From assembly GCF_001904655.1 (NCBI RefSeq), contig NZ_MRCC01000003.1, positions 124,001-188,000 on the forward strand: a DNA stretch of 64,000 bases, in the 5' to 3' direction. Shown piece by piece: positions 1-7,084 of the stretch (its first letter is position 1; each line of letters opens with the position of its first letter). The DNA comes from Chroogloeocystis siderophila 5.2 s.c.1. Lineage in GTDB: Bacteria; Cyanobacteriota; Cyanobacteriia; Cyanobacteriales; Chroococcidiopsidaceae. Under the pieces are notes generated by a model that saw nothing but the letters and a program-made list of their open reading frames with translations, searched no databases and had not been told where the DNA came from. A program made the translations under genes and the position numbers.

Positions 1-441
1 ACGATCGCTGACTTGTCCGCGCTCATCGATACAACGATGAATTTCCTGCTCGATTTCGGGATAAGTGCGAATGTCTTCTACTAAAGCGCTGAGGACGGGT
101 ACATCAGGATGGTTGTCAATTGCGCGACGTAGCTGGCGAGTTCCTGCAAGCGTCGTTGCGATCGCTAAAAGTTCTTCCCCAGCTAAAACGCCTTGGTGTT
201 GTACGCGCGCTAACGCATCGCCAATATCTTGAATACCTTCAAACGACAAACCTCCCGTGAGGCTGTTTTCTAGCTGGTATGCTTCCTGCGTTTGGGCAAG
301 AAGTTCTTCACTGTGTTTTTGGGATTGCGGGATTTGCAAATTACGCGCTGCTGTTGCCCCTAATTTCGTTGCCGCAAAAGTGGACAAGTGTTGACACAGG
401 CGCGACCATTCGAGTAATTCTAGCGTCTCTGATTGAATCAA
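1..441 (-). CDS. mutS2: Endonuclease MutS2, N-terminal part (runs off the left edge)
   Basis: This is the first 147 codons of a MutS2-type ATPase; the rest lies beyond the left edge. MutS2 proteins (about 800 aa) combine a MutS-like core and ATPase with a C-terminal Smr nuclease domain. They act on branched DNA or collided ribosomes rather than in classical mismatch repair. The visible part reads SETLELLEWSRLCQHL, then an AATKLGA stretch, which is the typical start of cyanobacterial MutS2. The start must be TTG at 441, because an in-frame TAA lies only two codons upstream (445-447) and no ATG or GTG lies between. The gene is divergent from the guaB3 locus. The family call is firm from the N-terminus; ATPase and Smr motifs cannot be checked here. 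Confidence 0.85.
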   Translation of the reverse strand, partial: MIQSETLELLEWSRLCQHLSTFAATKLGATAARNLQIPQSQKHSEELLAQTQEAYQLENSLTGGLSFEGIQDIGDALARVQHQGVLAGEELLAIATTLAGTRQLRRAIDNHPDVPVLSALVEDIRTYPEIEQEIHRCIDERGQVSDR

Positions 442-583
442 AGCTTAACCGTTATGCAGGTGCGATAAGTGGGTGAATAGCTTGTTATGATTAAGCAAAC
501 TGCTATTTCTATTGTAGCGAATTCGCAACAATTCTTTTGCAGCAATGAGTACTTGGATATCTAGAAGTAAAATAAATTTCCCT

Positions 584-718
584 GCAATTTGGTACGCTAG
601 CAAAAACAGTATTGGAACTTAAGAAGTAAACAGGCGTGGATATTCAGATTGGGCCTGGGAAAATGGCTCGCCGAGCCTACGGAATTGATGAGATTGCGCT
701 CGTTCCTGGACAGCGCAC
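584..718 (+). repeat. 135 bp direct repeat, left copy
   Basis: Positions 584-718 match 2845-2979 at 133 of 135 bases; the differences are at 600/2861 and 655/2916. The repeat covers about 52 bases of guaB3 leader and the first 27 codons of guaB3. The two copies flank a 2.1 kb island. Identity ends abruptly on both sides. This is expected after recombinational integration or segmental duplication, and is far longer than a transposon target-site duplication. Confidence 0.95.
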
Positions 719-773
719 AATAGTGTTGCCTCAGTATTGTTACCTTCAGCTAGTTTTACAACTAGTAATGTAG
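636..773 (+). pseudogene. Truncated copy of guaB3 (5' fragment only)
   Basis: A GTG start at 636 opens the same reading as the intact guaB3 at 2897 for 27 codons (MDIQIG, then MARRAYGIDEIALVPGQR). It then leaves homology at about 719, continues for 18 unrelated codons and stops at TAG 771-773. One substitution (G to C at 655) changes Arg7 to Pro. It keeps the native left flank next to mutS2, so this end is probably the original guaB3 position that was disrupted. It has no catalytic loop and cannot be functional. A CTAGTT/AACTAG inverted repeat (750-765) lies just before the stop. Confidence 0.85.
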
Positions 774-930
774 CGAGGGAAGATTCAGATTCCAGCGTTG
801 CTCAGTAGAGATAAAGCTTAAGTTTGATTATTCTGATAAGCTACCTGCGTAAATCTTGCTTTTTATTACGAATTATTTTAGATAATTTCTGTAGTTTCTA
901 TAAATTGCCTGTACTCTCTTACCAAATTTC

Positions 931-1587
931 ATGTGTAGGTCTGAAGCTAAGTTAACTAGTTCACTGTTGTTTTTGATACTTCTTACTGGATTACCTGTAA
1001 CTGCACAAACAACCAATTTTAGTGGTAAAAAATTGCCGAGTCGAGCCAATGTGGAGTTCAATCAGCATTGGTCAGTTAAAGACGTAGTGGCTCTTGCCAA
1101 CAAACATAAAGTCAAAATTTCGCAGCTTGAGAGTAGCTATGTTATTGGCTCTACAGAAATTTACGATGGTTATGTCAATCCTGAAACTGGAACCACAGCA
1201 GATCTTGAGGCAAATTATGCAAAAAAACGCTTGGATTATTTCGCTGACATAGTAGCCTTAGAATCTAATATGGCTAACTATGAACGTATTGAACTCCAGC
1301 CAAGGCTCAATGCAATGAAAGCAATTCTCAACAAGCGACAAAATATTGCACCAGTACGTGTAGCTAAGGCATCTTTTTACGGAGAAACATCAAATCTTAT
1401 AGGAATTGCTCAATCTAATATATCGGCTAAAGTTAGCGTTATCGACCAACAGACCATACAAAAGCTAATACAAGAAAGGATTCAACGTGAAAGTCTTCCC
1501 AGGAGGTTCGGTCCAGAGTATGTTCCTAACCAAGTAAATGAACATTTGAATTTCCAACATCTATTTGCAGCATTAAACCCAAGCTGA
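931..1587 (+). CDS. Putative secreted protein, first half of an interrupted gene
   Basis: I do not recognise the family. The 218 aa product has a clear Sec signal peptide: basic start, hydrophobic core SSLLFLILLTG, then a likely signal peptidase I site near VTAQ-TTNF. The rest looks like a soluble, mostly helical exported domain, followed by an Arg- and Gln-rich stretch. The reading frame ends at TGA 1585-1587. The same frame resumes at once with 197 more open codons to 2181, so this is probably the N-terminal half of one 415-residue protein split by a nonsense codon. It lies in the island between the guaB3 repeats, which lacks HIP1 sites. Separate genes or stop-codon readthrough cannot be excluded. 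Confidence 0.6.
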   Translation: MCRSEAKLTSSLLFLILLTGLPVTAQTTNFSGKKLPSRANVEFNQHWSVKDVVALANKHKVKISQLESSYVIGSTEIYDGYVNPETGTTADLEANYAKKRLDYFADIVALESNMANYERIELQPRLNAMKAILNKRQNIAPVRVAKASFYGETSNLIGIAQSNISAKVSVIDQQTIQKLIQERIQRESLPRRFGPEYVPNQVNEHLNFQHLFAALNPS

Positions 1588-1590
1588 CTT

Positions 1591-2181
1591 TTGCCTGCAG
1601 CATTCAAAAACAACAAACTCATAGCACAAACATCGTCCGGAGGAAGAGCGCCTGATGTTGGGGCATCATATGTTTATCCCAGCGCAAACGGCGGACGCTA
1701 TACACGTCAAACAATGCGGTGGGGAAACTTCCCAGGCTTCCGTTATGAAGAAACTTATGAACATGACTTTTTTCTATACAACTATGACAGGGCAACGTAC
1801 TTAGATCCAAGAAATATAGGGTATCCCAATTGTTTGCCAGCAGCAACTTATTGGTCTACAACGTGGCCTGCGTCATCGCGACCATATTTAGATACAAGGT
1901 TTGGACAAAATAGCAAGTGTGAAGTTGATGAATTAGCGTACACTGTAGGAGCAGCCTTTGCTAATCAACTTTTCAACGGGATAACCTATGAAACATATAT
2001 CCGCACTGCTAATGGTAATGCAAATTCAGACAGGTTTAGACTAAGTGGACAAATTGGCTATCGTTCACCCGTAACTAACTGCCCTCGCGATTGGACATGG
2101 TGTAGTTTTGGAAAATATTCAGTAGTGTTGGTACCAGCGTGGAGCGTTAATGTTCCTAACACTAGATCTTGGGTAAAATAA
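1591..2181 (+). CDS. Continuation of the interrupted secreted protein (C-terminal half)
   Basis: This ORF is in the same frame as the preceding one, separated only by TGA and one codon. The nominal start is TTG 1591, with no convincing ribosome binding site. The 196 aa are rich in Tyr, Asn, Gly and aromatic residues (SYVYPSANGGRY, MRWGNFPGFRYEETYEHDFF). There are four cysteines (NCLPA, SKCEVD, TNCPRDWTWCS), consistent with a disulfide-bonded extracellular beta-rich domain. It has no signal peptide of its own, so it would be exported only as part of a fusion with the upstream half. I do not recognise the fold. The feature is either the distal part of a pseudogene or of a protein made by UGA readthrough. 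Confidence 0.5.
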   Translation: MPAAFKNNKLIAQTSSGGRAPDVGASYVYPSANGGRYTRQTMRWGNFPGFRYEETYEHDFFLYNYDRATYLDPRNIGYPNCLPAATYWSTTWPASSRPYLDTRFGQNSKCEVDELAYTVGAAFANQLFNGITYETYIRTANGNANSDRFRLSGQIGYRSPVTNCPRDWTWCSFGKYSVVLVPAWSVNVPNTRSWVK

Positions 2182-2292
2182 TAACTTAGTTGAAGTGTAA
2201 CTGTTATATATTTAGCTAGGAATAGAACAATTAAAGTAGACAAATAGCAGTAACTTCATAACGATTCATTCTGAGGTTACTGTTAATATTGG

Positions 2293-2312
2293 ATAATTAC
2301 TGGAGTAATTAT
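2293..2312. repeat. Inverted repeat upstream of the small membrane protein gene
   Basis: ATAATTAC (2293-2300) and GTAATTAT (2305-2312) form a perfect 8 bp stem with a TGGA loop, 36 bases before ATG 2348. There is no U-tract. It could be an operator or a hairpin in the leader. No regulator is implied by the sequence. Confidence 0.35.
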
Positions 2313-2347
2313 ATCCGTCAATAATCTAAGATTAAAAATCATTGTTT

Positions 2348-2656
2348 ATGAAGCGCTCTGCTACACTTGCAGTATTACTACTTAGTGTTGTTACTGTTCT
2401 TGCTTCTGCCTACCTTCCTGTGACGGTTTACAGTCAAGCTAATTTATCTGAAGTCAAGCTAGGCTTACCTCTGCCATTTATCATCCAAAATCAAAACTAT
2501 CATCCACAATTTCCTTGGCAAACTGGTCTTCGTTCTGTTTGGGAGAATCCAACGCAGATTCTTTGGCTAGTGTTTTTTCTTGACGTATTTATTGTCTTTG
2601 GAGCTTTCAGTTTGGTTTTAAAGGTTTTTCAAAATTTTTTTTACACAACACCGTAG
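2348..2656 (+). CDS. Small two-segment membrane protein of unknown function
   Basis: This 102 aa product starts at ATG 2348; a TTG two codons upstream is also possible. It has an N-terminal hydrophobic segment (about residues 6-27) that could be a signal anchor or cleaved signal. A polar stretch of about 45 residues with LGLPLPFI and HPQFPWQ follows. A second hydrophobic segment (about residues 72-95, WLVFFLDVFIVFGAFSLVL) ends near the C-terminus. I recognise no family. It is the last gene of the guaB3-flanked island. Its topology suggests a short periplasmic or extracellular loop between two membrane segments. The gene appears intact. Confidence 0.55.
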   Translation: MKRSATLAVLLLSVVTVLASAYLPVTVYSQANLSEVKLGLPLPFIIQNQNYHPQFPWQTGLRSVWENPTQILWLVFFLDVFIVFGAFSLVLKVFQNFFYTTP

Positions 2657-2844
2657 GCAATAGCTGCGATAAATACTTTAAGCTTTTAGCTATCTGACAG
2701 TTTTTTTCATTATAAACTAGCTATTTGCACCAAAATTGATCATAAGTAATCTCATGAACCATAATTTCATCTGACGAATGAGAACTCTTTAGATCATCAA
2801 AATACTAAGCGATGAGAATGCCTGAACTACACCCGATTAGCCTG

Positions 2845-2979
2845 GCAATTTGGTACGCTAACAAAAACAGTATTGGAACTTAAGAAGTAAACAGGCGTGG
2901 ATATTCAGATTGGGCGTGGGAAAATGGCTCGCCGAGCCTACGGAATTGATGAGATTGCGCTCGTTCCTGGACAGCGCAC
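2845..2979 (+). repeat. 135 bp direct repeat, right copy
   Basis: This is the partner of 584-718 (133/135 identical). It carries the short leader and start of the intact guaB3. Upstream of 2845 the sequence is island DNA, so the intact gene keeps only about 52 bases of its original leader. Confidence 0.95.
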
Positions 2980-4060
2980 GCTAGACCCAAGTTTAGCAGA
3001 TACACATTGGCAAATTGGCAGTATCCAGCGGGAAATTCCGATTATTGCCAGTGCTATGGATGGTGTTGTTGATGTCCGCATGGCAGTGCTTTTGTCGCAG
3101 TTGGGTGCGTTGGGTGTTTTGAATTTAGAAGGAATTCAAACGCGTTATGCTGACCCAAATCCTATTTTAGAAAGAATTGCCTCGGTAGGTCCGCAAGAAT
3201 TTGTACCGCTGATGCAAGAACTTTATGCTGAACCTGTCAAGCCCGAACTCATTACACAGCGTATCCAAGAAATCAAACAGCAAGGAGGCATTGCCGCAGT
3301 CAGTGCGACGCCGCTAGGCGCAAGTAAATATGGCTCAATTGTCGCGAGTGCAGGCGCTGATTTATTTTTTGTCCAAGCAACAGTAGTTTCTACAGCGCAT
3401 TTGTCACCTGAATCGATGGCAAACTTGGATTTAGCTGAATTCTGCCGCGAGATGCCCATGCCTGTCGTGTTGGGAAATTGCGTGACGTATGAAGTGACGC
3501 TAAACCTGATGAAGGCTGGTGCAGCGGCTGTGCTTGTGGGAATTGGTCCTGGCGCTGCGTGTACTTCGCGGGGTGTTCTGGGTGTGGGTATACCACAAGC
3601 AACCGCGATCGCTGACTGTGCGGCTGCGCGTGATGATTATCATCGGGAAACGGGTAATTATGTTCCAGTCATCGCTGATGGCGGTTTGATTACTGGTGGT
3701 GACATCTGTAAGTGTATCGCCTGCGGTGCTGATGGCGTGATGATTGGCTCCCCCTTTGCGCGTGCGGCTGAAGCCCCAGGACGCGGTTTTCACTGGGGTA
3801 TGGCAACACCTAGCCCTGTATTACCTCGTGGCACGCGTATTCGAGTTGGTACGACGGGTACGTTAGAACAAATTCTGCGTGGGCCTGCGCAACTTGATGA
3901 CGGAACACATAATTTTTTAGGCGCTTTAAAAACTAGCATGGGTACGTTGGGAGCTAAGGATATTAAAGAAATGCAGCAAGTCGAAGTTGTGATCGCGCCT
4001 TCGTTGCTAACCGAAGGTAAGGTTTATCAAAAAGCACAACAGTTGGGCATGGGCAAGTAA
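2897..4060 (+). CDS. guaB3: GuaB3-type IMP dehydrogenase family protein
   Basis: This 387 aa TIM-barrel enzyme of the IMPDH/GMP reductase family lacks the CBS pair seen in about 490 aa GuaB. Family members of this type in cyanobacteria are labelled GuaB3 and are thought to oxidise IMP to XMP with NAD, the committed step to GMP. Visible motifs are the N-terminal GIDEIALVPG, the ASAMDGVVD segment, and the nucleotide-binding loop GIGPGAACTSRG with catalytic Cys222. A GADGVMIGSPFARA phosphate-binding region follows. The start is GTG 2897, the usual family N-terminus. The gene is intact, but its first 27 codons and leader are duplicated at 584-718, so its promoter may have changed. Yfr1 and trxA follow downstream. 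Confidence 0.9.
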   Translation: MDIQIGRGKMARRAYGIDEIALVPGQRTLDPSLADTHWQIGSIQREIPIIASAMDGVVDVRMAVLLSQLGALGVLNLEGIQTRYADPNPILERIASVGPQEFVPLMQELYAEPVKPELITQRIQEIKQQGGIAAVSATPLGASKYGSIVASAGADLFFVQATVVSTAHLSPESMANLDLAEFCREMPMPVVLGNCVTYEVTLNLMKAGAAAVLVGIGPGAACTSRGVLGVGIPQATAIADCAAARDDYHRETGNYVPVIADGGLITGGDICKCIACGADGVMIGSPFARAAEAPGRGFHWGMATPSPVLPRGTRIRVGTTGTLEQILRGPAQLDDGTHNFLGALKTSMGTLGAKDIKEMQQVEVVIAPSLLTEGKVYQKAQQLGMGK

Positions 4061-4135
4061 ATCTACTTGGGTAAAACTCCCAATGAAGTTTGCAGGAATT
4101 GTTCAGTAAATTCTGAAAAAAGCTAACCTGTCGCC

Positions 4136-4141
4136 TACAAT
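4136..4141 (+). promoter_or_regulatory. Candidate -10 element of Yfr1
   Basis: TACAAT lies seven bases before the expected 5' end of Yfr1 (about 4148-4150), matching the bacterial -10 consensus TATAAT at five of six positions. No good -35 hexamer is visible at 17 bp spacing. Confidence 0.5.
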
Positions 4142-4148
4142 AGAAAAA

Positions 4149-4220
4149 GCGGAGACGCATGTTTCCGTTCACTCCTCACACCACACTCCGCTCGGACTTC
4201 TGTTCGAGCGGTTCCTTATT
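4149..4220 (+). ncRNA. yfr1: Yfr1 small regulatory RNA
   Basis: Two hairpins flank the conserved unpaired core ACTCCTCACACCAC (4171-4184), the hallmark of cyanobacterial Yfr1. The 5' hairpin is GGAGAC/GTTTCC (4151-4156 with 4161-4166, loop GCAT). The 3' hairpin is CCGCTCGGA/TTCGAGCGG (4188-4196 with 4203-4211, loop CTTCTG), followed by the U-rich TTCCTTATT that completes a Rho-independent terminator. The position between guaB-type and trxA genes is the known location in many cyanobacteria. Yfr1 is an abundant riboregulator that pairs through the CU-rich core with mRNAs, including outer-membrane protein mRNAs. The ends are inferred from structure and may be off by a few bases. Confidence 0.9.
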
Positions 4221-4345
4221 ATTAGGGGTGAGAGACCTTTATAGGTATTATCTCCTCTGCTCTAAAGTCTACTTCTGGGTATAAGAACCTAAGATCTATC
4301 TAAATATAGACAGTTGAGAAAGCAGAACGCGGCACGCGGCTATGG

Positions 4346-4351
4346 TAGAAT
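4346..4351 (+). promoter_or_regulatory. Candidate -10 element of trxA
   Basis: TAGAAT lies 39 bases before the trxA ATG in the spacer after Yfr1, matching the -10 consensus at five of six positions. It suggests trxA has its own promoter separate from guaB3 and Yfr1. Confidence 0.4.
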
Positions 4352-4390
4352 TTCAGCAAAGTAAGAGATATAGCTTAAGGATTTCTAGGC

Positions 4391-4714
4391 ATGTCAGTAG
4401 CCGCACAAGTTACAGACTCGACGTTTAAACAGGAAGTACTCGAAAGCGAAGTTCCAGTTCTAGTGGACTTTTGGGCACCTTGGTGTGGTCCGTGCCGGAT
4501 GGTAGCTCCTGTTGTGGATGAAATTGCACAGCAATACGACGGTCAGGTGAAAGTTGTAAAACTTAACACAGACGAAAACCCCAACGTTGCTAGTCAATAC
4601 GGTATTCGCAGTATCCCGACATTAATGATTTTTAAGGGTGGGCAACGAGTTGATATGGTCGTAGGTGCAGTTCCTAAGAGTACTTTGTCTAACACGTTAG
4701 AAAAGTATTTGTAA
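4391..4714 (+). CDS. trxA: Thioredoxin (m-type)
   Basis: This is a 107 aa single-domain thioredoxin. It reduces disulfides in target enzymes, in cyanobacteria mostly with electrons from ferredoxin-thioredoxin reductase. The redox motif WCGPC is at residues 31-35 (Cys32, Cys35). The preceding [10 protein letters not shown] and the cis-proline RSIPTLMIF segment are canonical. Length and sequence match the m-type thioredoxin of cyanobacteria. It starts at ATG 4391 and is transcribed in the same direction as guaB3 and Yfr1. A long inverted repeat that may terminate it lies at 4793-4842. Confidence 0.95.
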   Translation: MSVAAQVTDSTFKQEVLESEVPVLVDFWAPWCGPCRMVAPVVDEIAQQYDGQVKVVKLNTDENPNVASQYGIRSIPTLMIFKGGQRVDMVVGAVPKSTLSNTLEKYL

Positions 4715-4791
4715 AATTGCTCTTAGGCGAATAACTTTATCGTTTAGCAGTGCGGCATCTTAGTTGGACTGTTAGAGTAAAGTTGATAATA

Positions 4792-4842
4792 TTTCGCTCA
4801 AATACCATGCTTAGAAGTATTATTGAGCTTTATTTGAGCGAA
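4792..4842 (+). terminator. Candidate terminator after trxA
   Basis: TTCGCTCAAAT (4793-4803) pairs perfectly with ATTTGAGCGAA (4832-4842), an 11 bp stem with a 28 base loop. The tail is AT-rich (TAAAATAATATG), not a clean U-run, so termination is likely but not certain. The rest of the 4715-4984 spacer shows one HIP1-like core and the LOG gene leader. Confidence 0.5.
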
Positions 4843-4984
4843 TAAAATAATATGAGTTTGTAGTTTAAGTTGGGCGATCGCAAAAAAGTACTAAAAAGCA
4901 ATATTAAAAAATTATTAATCTACGACTTGACAAATAACCCCCAAAATATCGATAAAATAGAGTGCCACTTGTGCGGAAGCACTC

Positions 4985-6052
4985 ATGACCTCATCTTCCC
5001 ATTTTCCATCATTAGAGTCTCTTGAATTAGACCTGACTGACTTAATCGAGAAGCTGCCGCATCACAAACACCGGCAACTGATTCAGTACGCGCTTGCCAC
5101 GATTGTCAAGTTAGCCAATAGCGATATCGAACGCCTTGACTGGAAAATATTGTCAGCGTCATTAGCTGATATGGAGCAAGGCTTTAACATTTTTTACCCG
5201 TATCGACACGTACGCAAGGTAACAATTTTTGGCTCAGCGCGGACATCACCAGAAGCACCAGAATATCGTATGGCGTTTGATTTTGCGCGATGTGTGACGC
5301 AGTTAGGCTTCATGGTGATGACGGGGGGTGGCGGTGGAATTATGCAAGCAGGAAATGAAGGCGCTGGGCGAGAAAACTCGTTTGGGTTAAACATTCAACT
5401 ACCGTTTGAACAAGAAGCAAACCCTGTTGTTGAAGGCGATGCTAAACTGATTCACTTTAAGTACTTTTTCACTCGCAAACTATTTCTACTGCGTGAAAGT
5501 GATGCGATCGCGCTATTCCCTGGCGGATTTGGCACGCAAGACGAAGCTTTTGAGTGCATGACGCTCAGTCAAACAGGTAAATTTGGTCCTGTACCTGTCG
5601 TTTTAATTGATCGCCCAGGAGGGGACTATTGGCGGGCTTGGAGTGAGTATATCGATAAGCACCTCCGCCAACAAGGATTAATTAGTCCTGAAGACGATAG
5701 CCTTTACACAATTACAGATAATCTGGAAGTGGCTTGCAATGCGATCACGCGGTTTTACCAGGTTTATCACTCTAGCCGCTACGTAGGTGACAAACTCGTC
5801 ATTCGGATGAAAACAGATATCTCGGATGCAGATGTCGAGACGTTAAATACTAACTTTAACGATATTCTCGTTAAGGGACGCATCGAAAAAAGCCAAGCTT
5901 TACCACAAGAAGCGCAAGACGAAACCTCTGAACTACCCCGTCTCGTGTTGTATTTTAATCAGCGCGATTTAGGGCGTCTCTATCAAATGATCGCCACTAT
6001 CAATGAAATGGGGACTCCTTCACCTGTAGAAGCGCATCCAGAACGAAAATGA
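4985..6052 (+). CDS. LOG-family (TIGR00730-type) Rossmann-fold protein
   Basis: This 355 aa protein has a LOG/lysine-decarboxylase-like Rossmann domain. Small members are cytokinin-activating phosphoribohydrolases; long cyanobacterial members like this have no assigned substrate. Seen are VTIFGSARTSPEAPEY at the domain start, a glycine-rich MTGGGGGIMQAGNEGA nucleotide-binding loop, and the signature PGGFGTQDE at about residues 178-186. Its Arg/Glu pattern typifies nucleotide 5'-monophosphate nucleosidases. Extensions of about 70 residues at the N-terminus and about 110 at the C-terminus go beyond the minimal family. The C-terminus contains LVLYFNQRDLGRLY. It starts at ATG 4985. Function beyond nucleotide hydrolysis is inference. 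Confidence 0.8.
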   Translation: MTSSSHFPSLESLELDLTDLIEKLPHHKHRQLIQYALATIVKLANSDIERLDWKILSASLADMEQGFNIFYPYRHVRKVTIFGSARTSPEAPEYRMAFDFARCVTQLGFMVMTGGGGGIMQAGNEGAGRENSFGLNIQLPFEQEANPVVEGDAKLIHFKYFFTRKLFLLRESDAIALFPGGFGTQDEAFECMTLSQTGKFGPVPVVLIDRPGGDYWRAWSEYIDKHLRQQGLISPEDDSLYTITDNLEVACNAITRFYQVYHSSRYVGDKLVIRMKTDISDADVETLNTNFNDILVKGRIEKSQALPQEAQDETSELPRLVLYFNQRDLGRLYQMIATINEMGTPSPVEAHPERK

Positions 6053-6301
6053 GCCGGCGTTTGATCGCGTCCTTTTAACGTGGTGATGTTTGTGCTAGGT
6101 AATGGGTAATGGAAGCAGATATGCTACTGATTACCAACTGTATGTAATTTCAGGGTATTTTTCAGGAAGTCTAACTCAATGCGATCGCGCATACCTCATC
6201 GTAAGTTGCCACAATAGATAGGGAGGGCGATCCATTGCAGCAGGCATTAATGATAGGCAATGATCCCTGATCTCTAACCTTTGATCTCTGAATTTGATTG
6301 C

Positions 6302-7084
6302 ATGGAATGGAAGGAAATTGCTGGTAACTGGGTTTTAGTTCCCCGACATCCTGTGGGGATTGTGCATTTTTTAGGAGGCGCTTTTGTTGCAACCGCACCT
6401 CAATTAACGTACCGTTGGTTGTTAGAACAATTGGGAAAAGAGTATGCTGTCGTTGCGACACCGTTTGTTAATACTTTAGACCATGCAGCGATCGCGCAAA
6501 CGGTTTTAAATAGTTTTGATCAGGCGATCGCCGAATTACATGATCGCGCGCTATTACGTCGGCGCTATCTACCGACCTACGGGTTAGGACACAGTATGGG
6601 CTGTAAACTACACTTACTTATTGGTAGTCTGTTTGACGTCGAACGTGCAGGAAATATTCTCATTTCTTATAACAACTACGCAGCACGCGACGCGATTCCT
6701 TTAGTACAACAATTCACGCCTACTTTTGCGGTCGAGTTTACACCTTCTCCAGTGGAAACAACAAACTTAGTCCGTGATCGCTATCGTGTTCGCCGCAATT
6801 TGCTGATTCGATTTACTAATGACACAATTGACCAATCCACGGCACTGCATCAACTGTTACAACAGCGTTTTCCGGAAATGGTTACGTTACAAACACTACC
6901 AGGAAGTCATACAACACCTTTAGGACAAGATGTTAGTTGGCAAACTGGAATGAATTTTACACCGTTTGATGCGATGGGACAGTGGTTTAAGCAAGAGATC
7001 TATCGGGATTTAAACCAACTCAAACGCACTATTGTTTTGTGGCTCAATCCTTTTTCTCATGTCTCTAATCTTAGTAATCGATGA
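6302..7084 (+). CDS. DUF1350 family protein, alpha/beta-hydrolase-like
   Basis: This 260 aa protein of the DUF1350 family is conserved in cyanobacteria and plastids, with no established reaction. It shows an alpha/beta-hydrolase pattern: HFLGGAFVATAPQLTYRW near the N-terminus and a nucleophile elbow GHSMG with Ser98. LPGSHTTPL near the C-terminus may hold the catalytic His. ATG 6302 gives the standard family start MEWKEIAGNW; a TTG seven codons upstream is less likely. Its 3' end overlaps the start of the receiver-PP2C gene by 26 bases, suggesting translational coupling. Confidence 0.8.
   Translation: MEWKEIAGNWVLVPRHPVGIVHFLGGAFVATAPQLTYRWLLEQLGKEYAVVATPFVNTLDHAAIAQTVLNSFDQAIAELHDRALLRRRYLPTYGLGHSMGCKLHLLIGSLFDVERAGNILISYNNYAARDAIPLVQQFTPTFAVEFTPSPVETTNLVRDRYRVRRNLLIRFTNDTIDQSTALHQLLQQRFPEMVTLQTLPGSHTTPLGQDVSWQTGMNFTPFDAMGQWFKQEIYRDLNQLKRTIVLWLNPFSHVSNLSNR

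Noticed and set aside
719-2844. Insertion sequence explanation for the guaB3 island
   Set aside because: No transposase or terminal inverted repeats were seen, and a 135 bp direct repeat is far longer than a target-site duplication.
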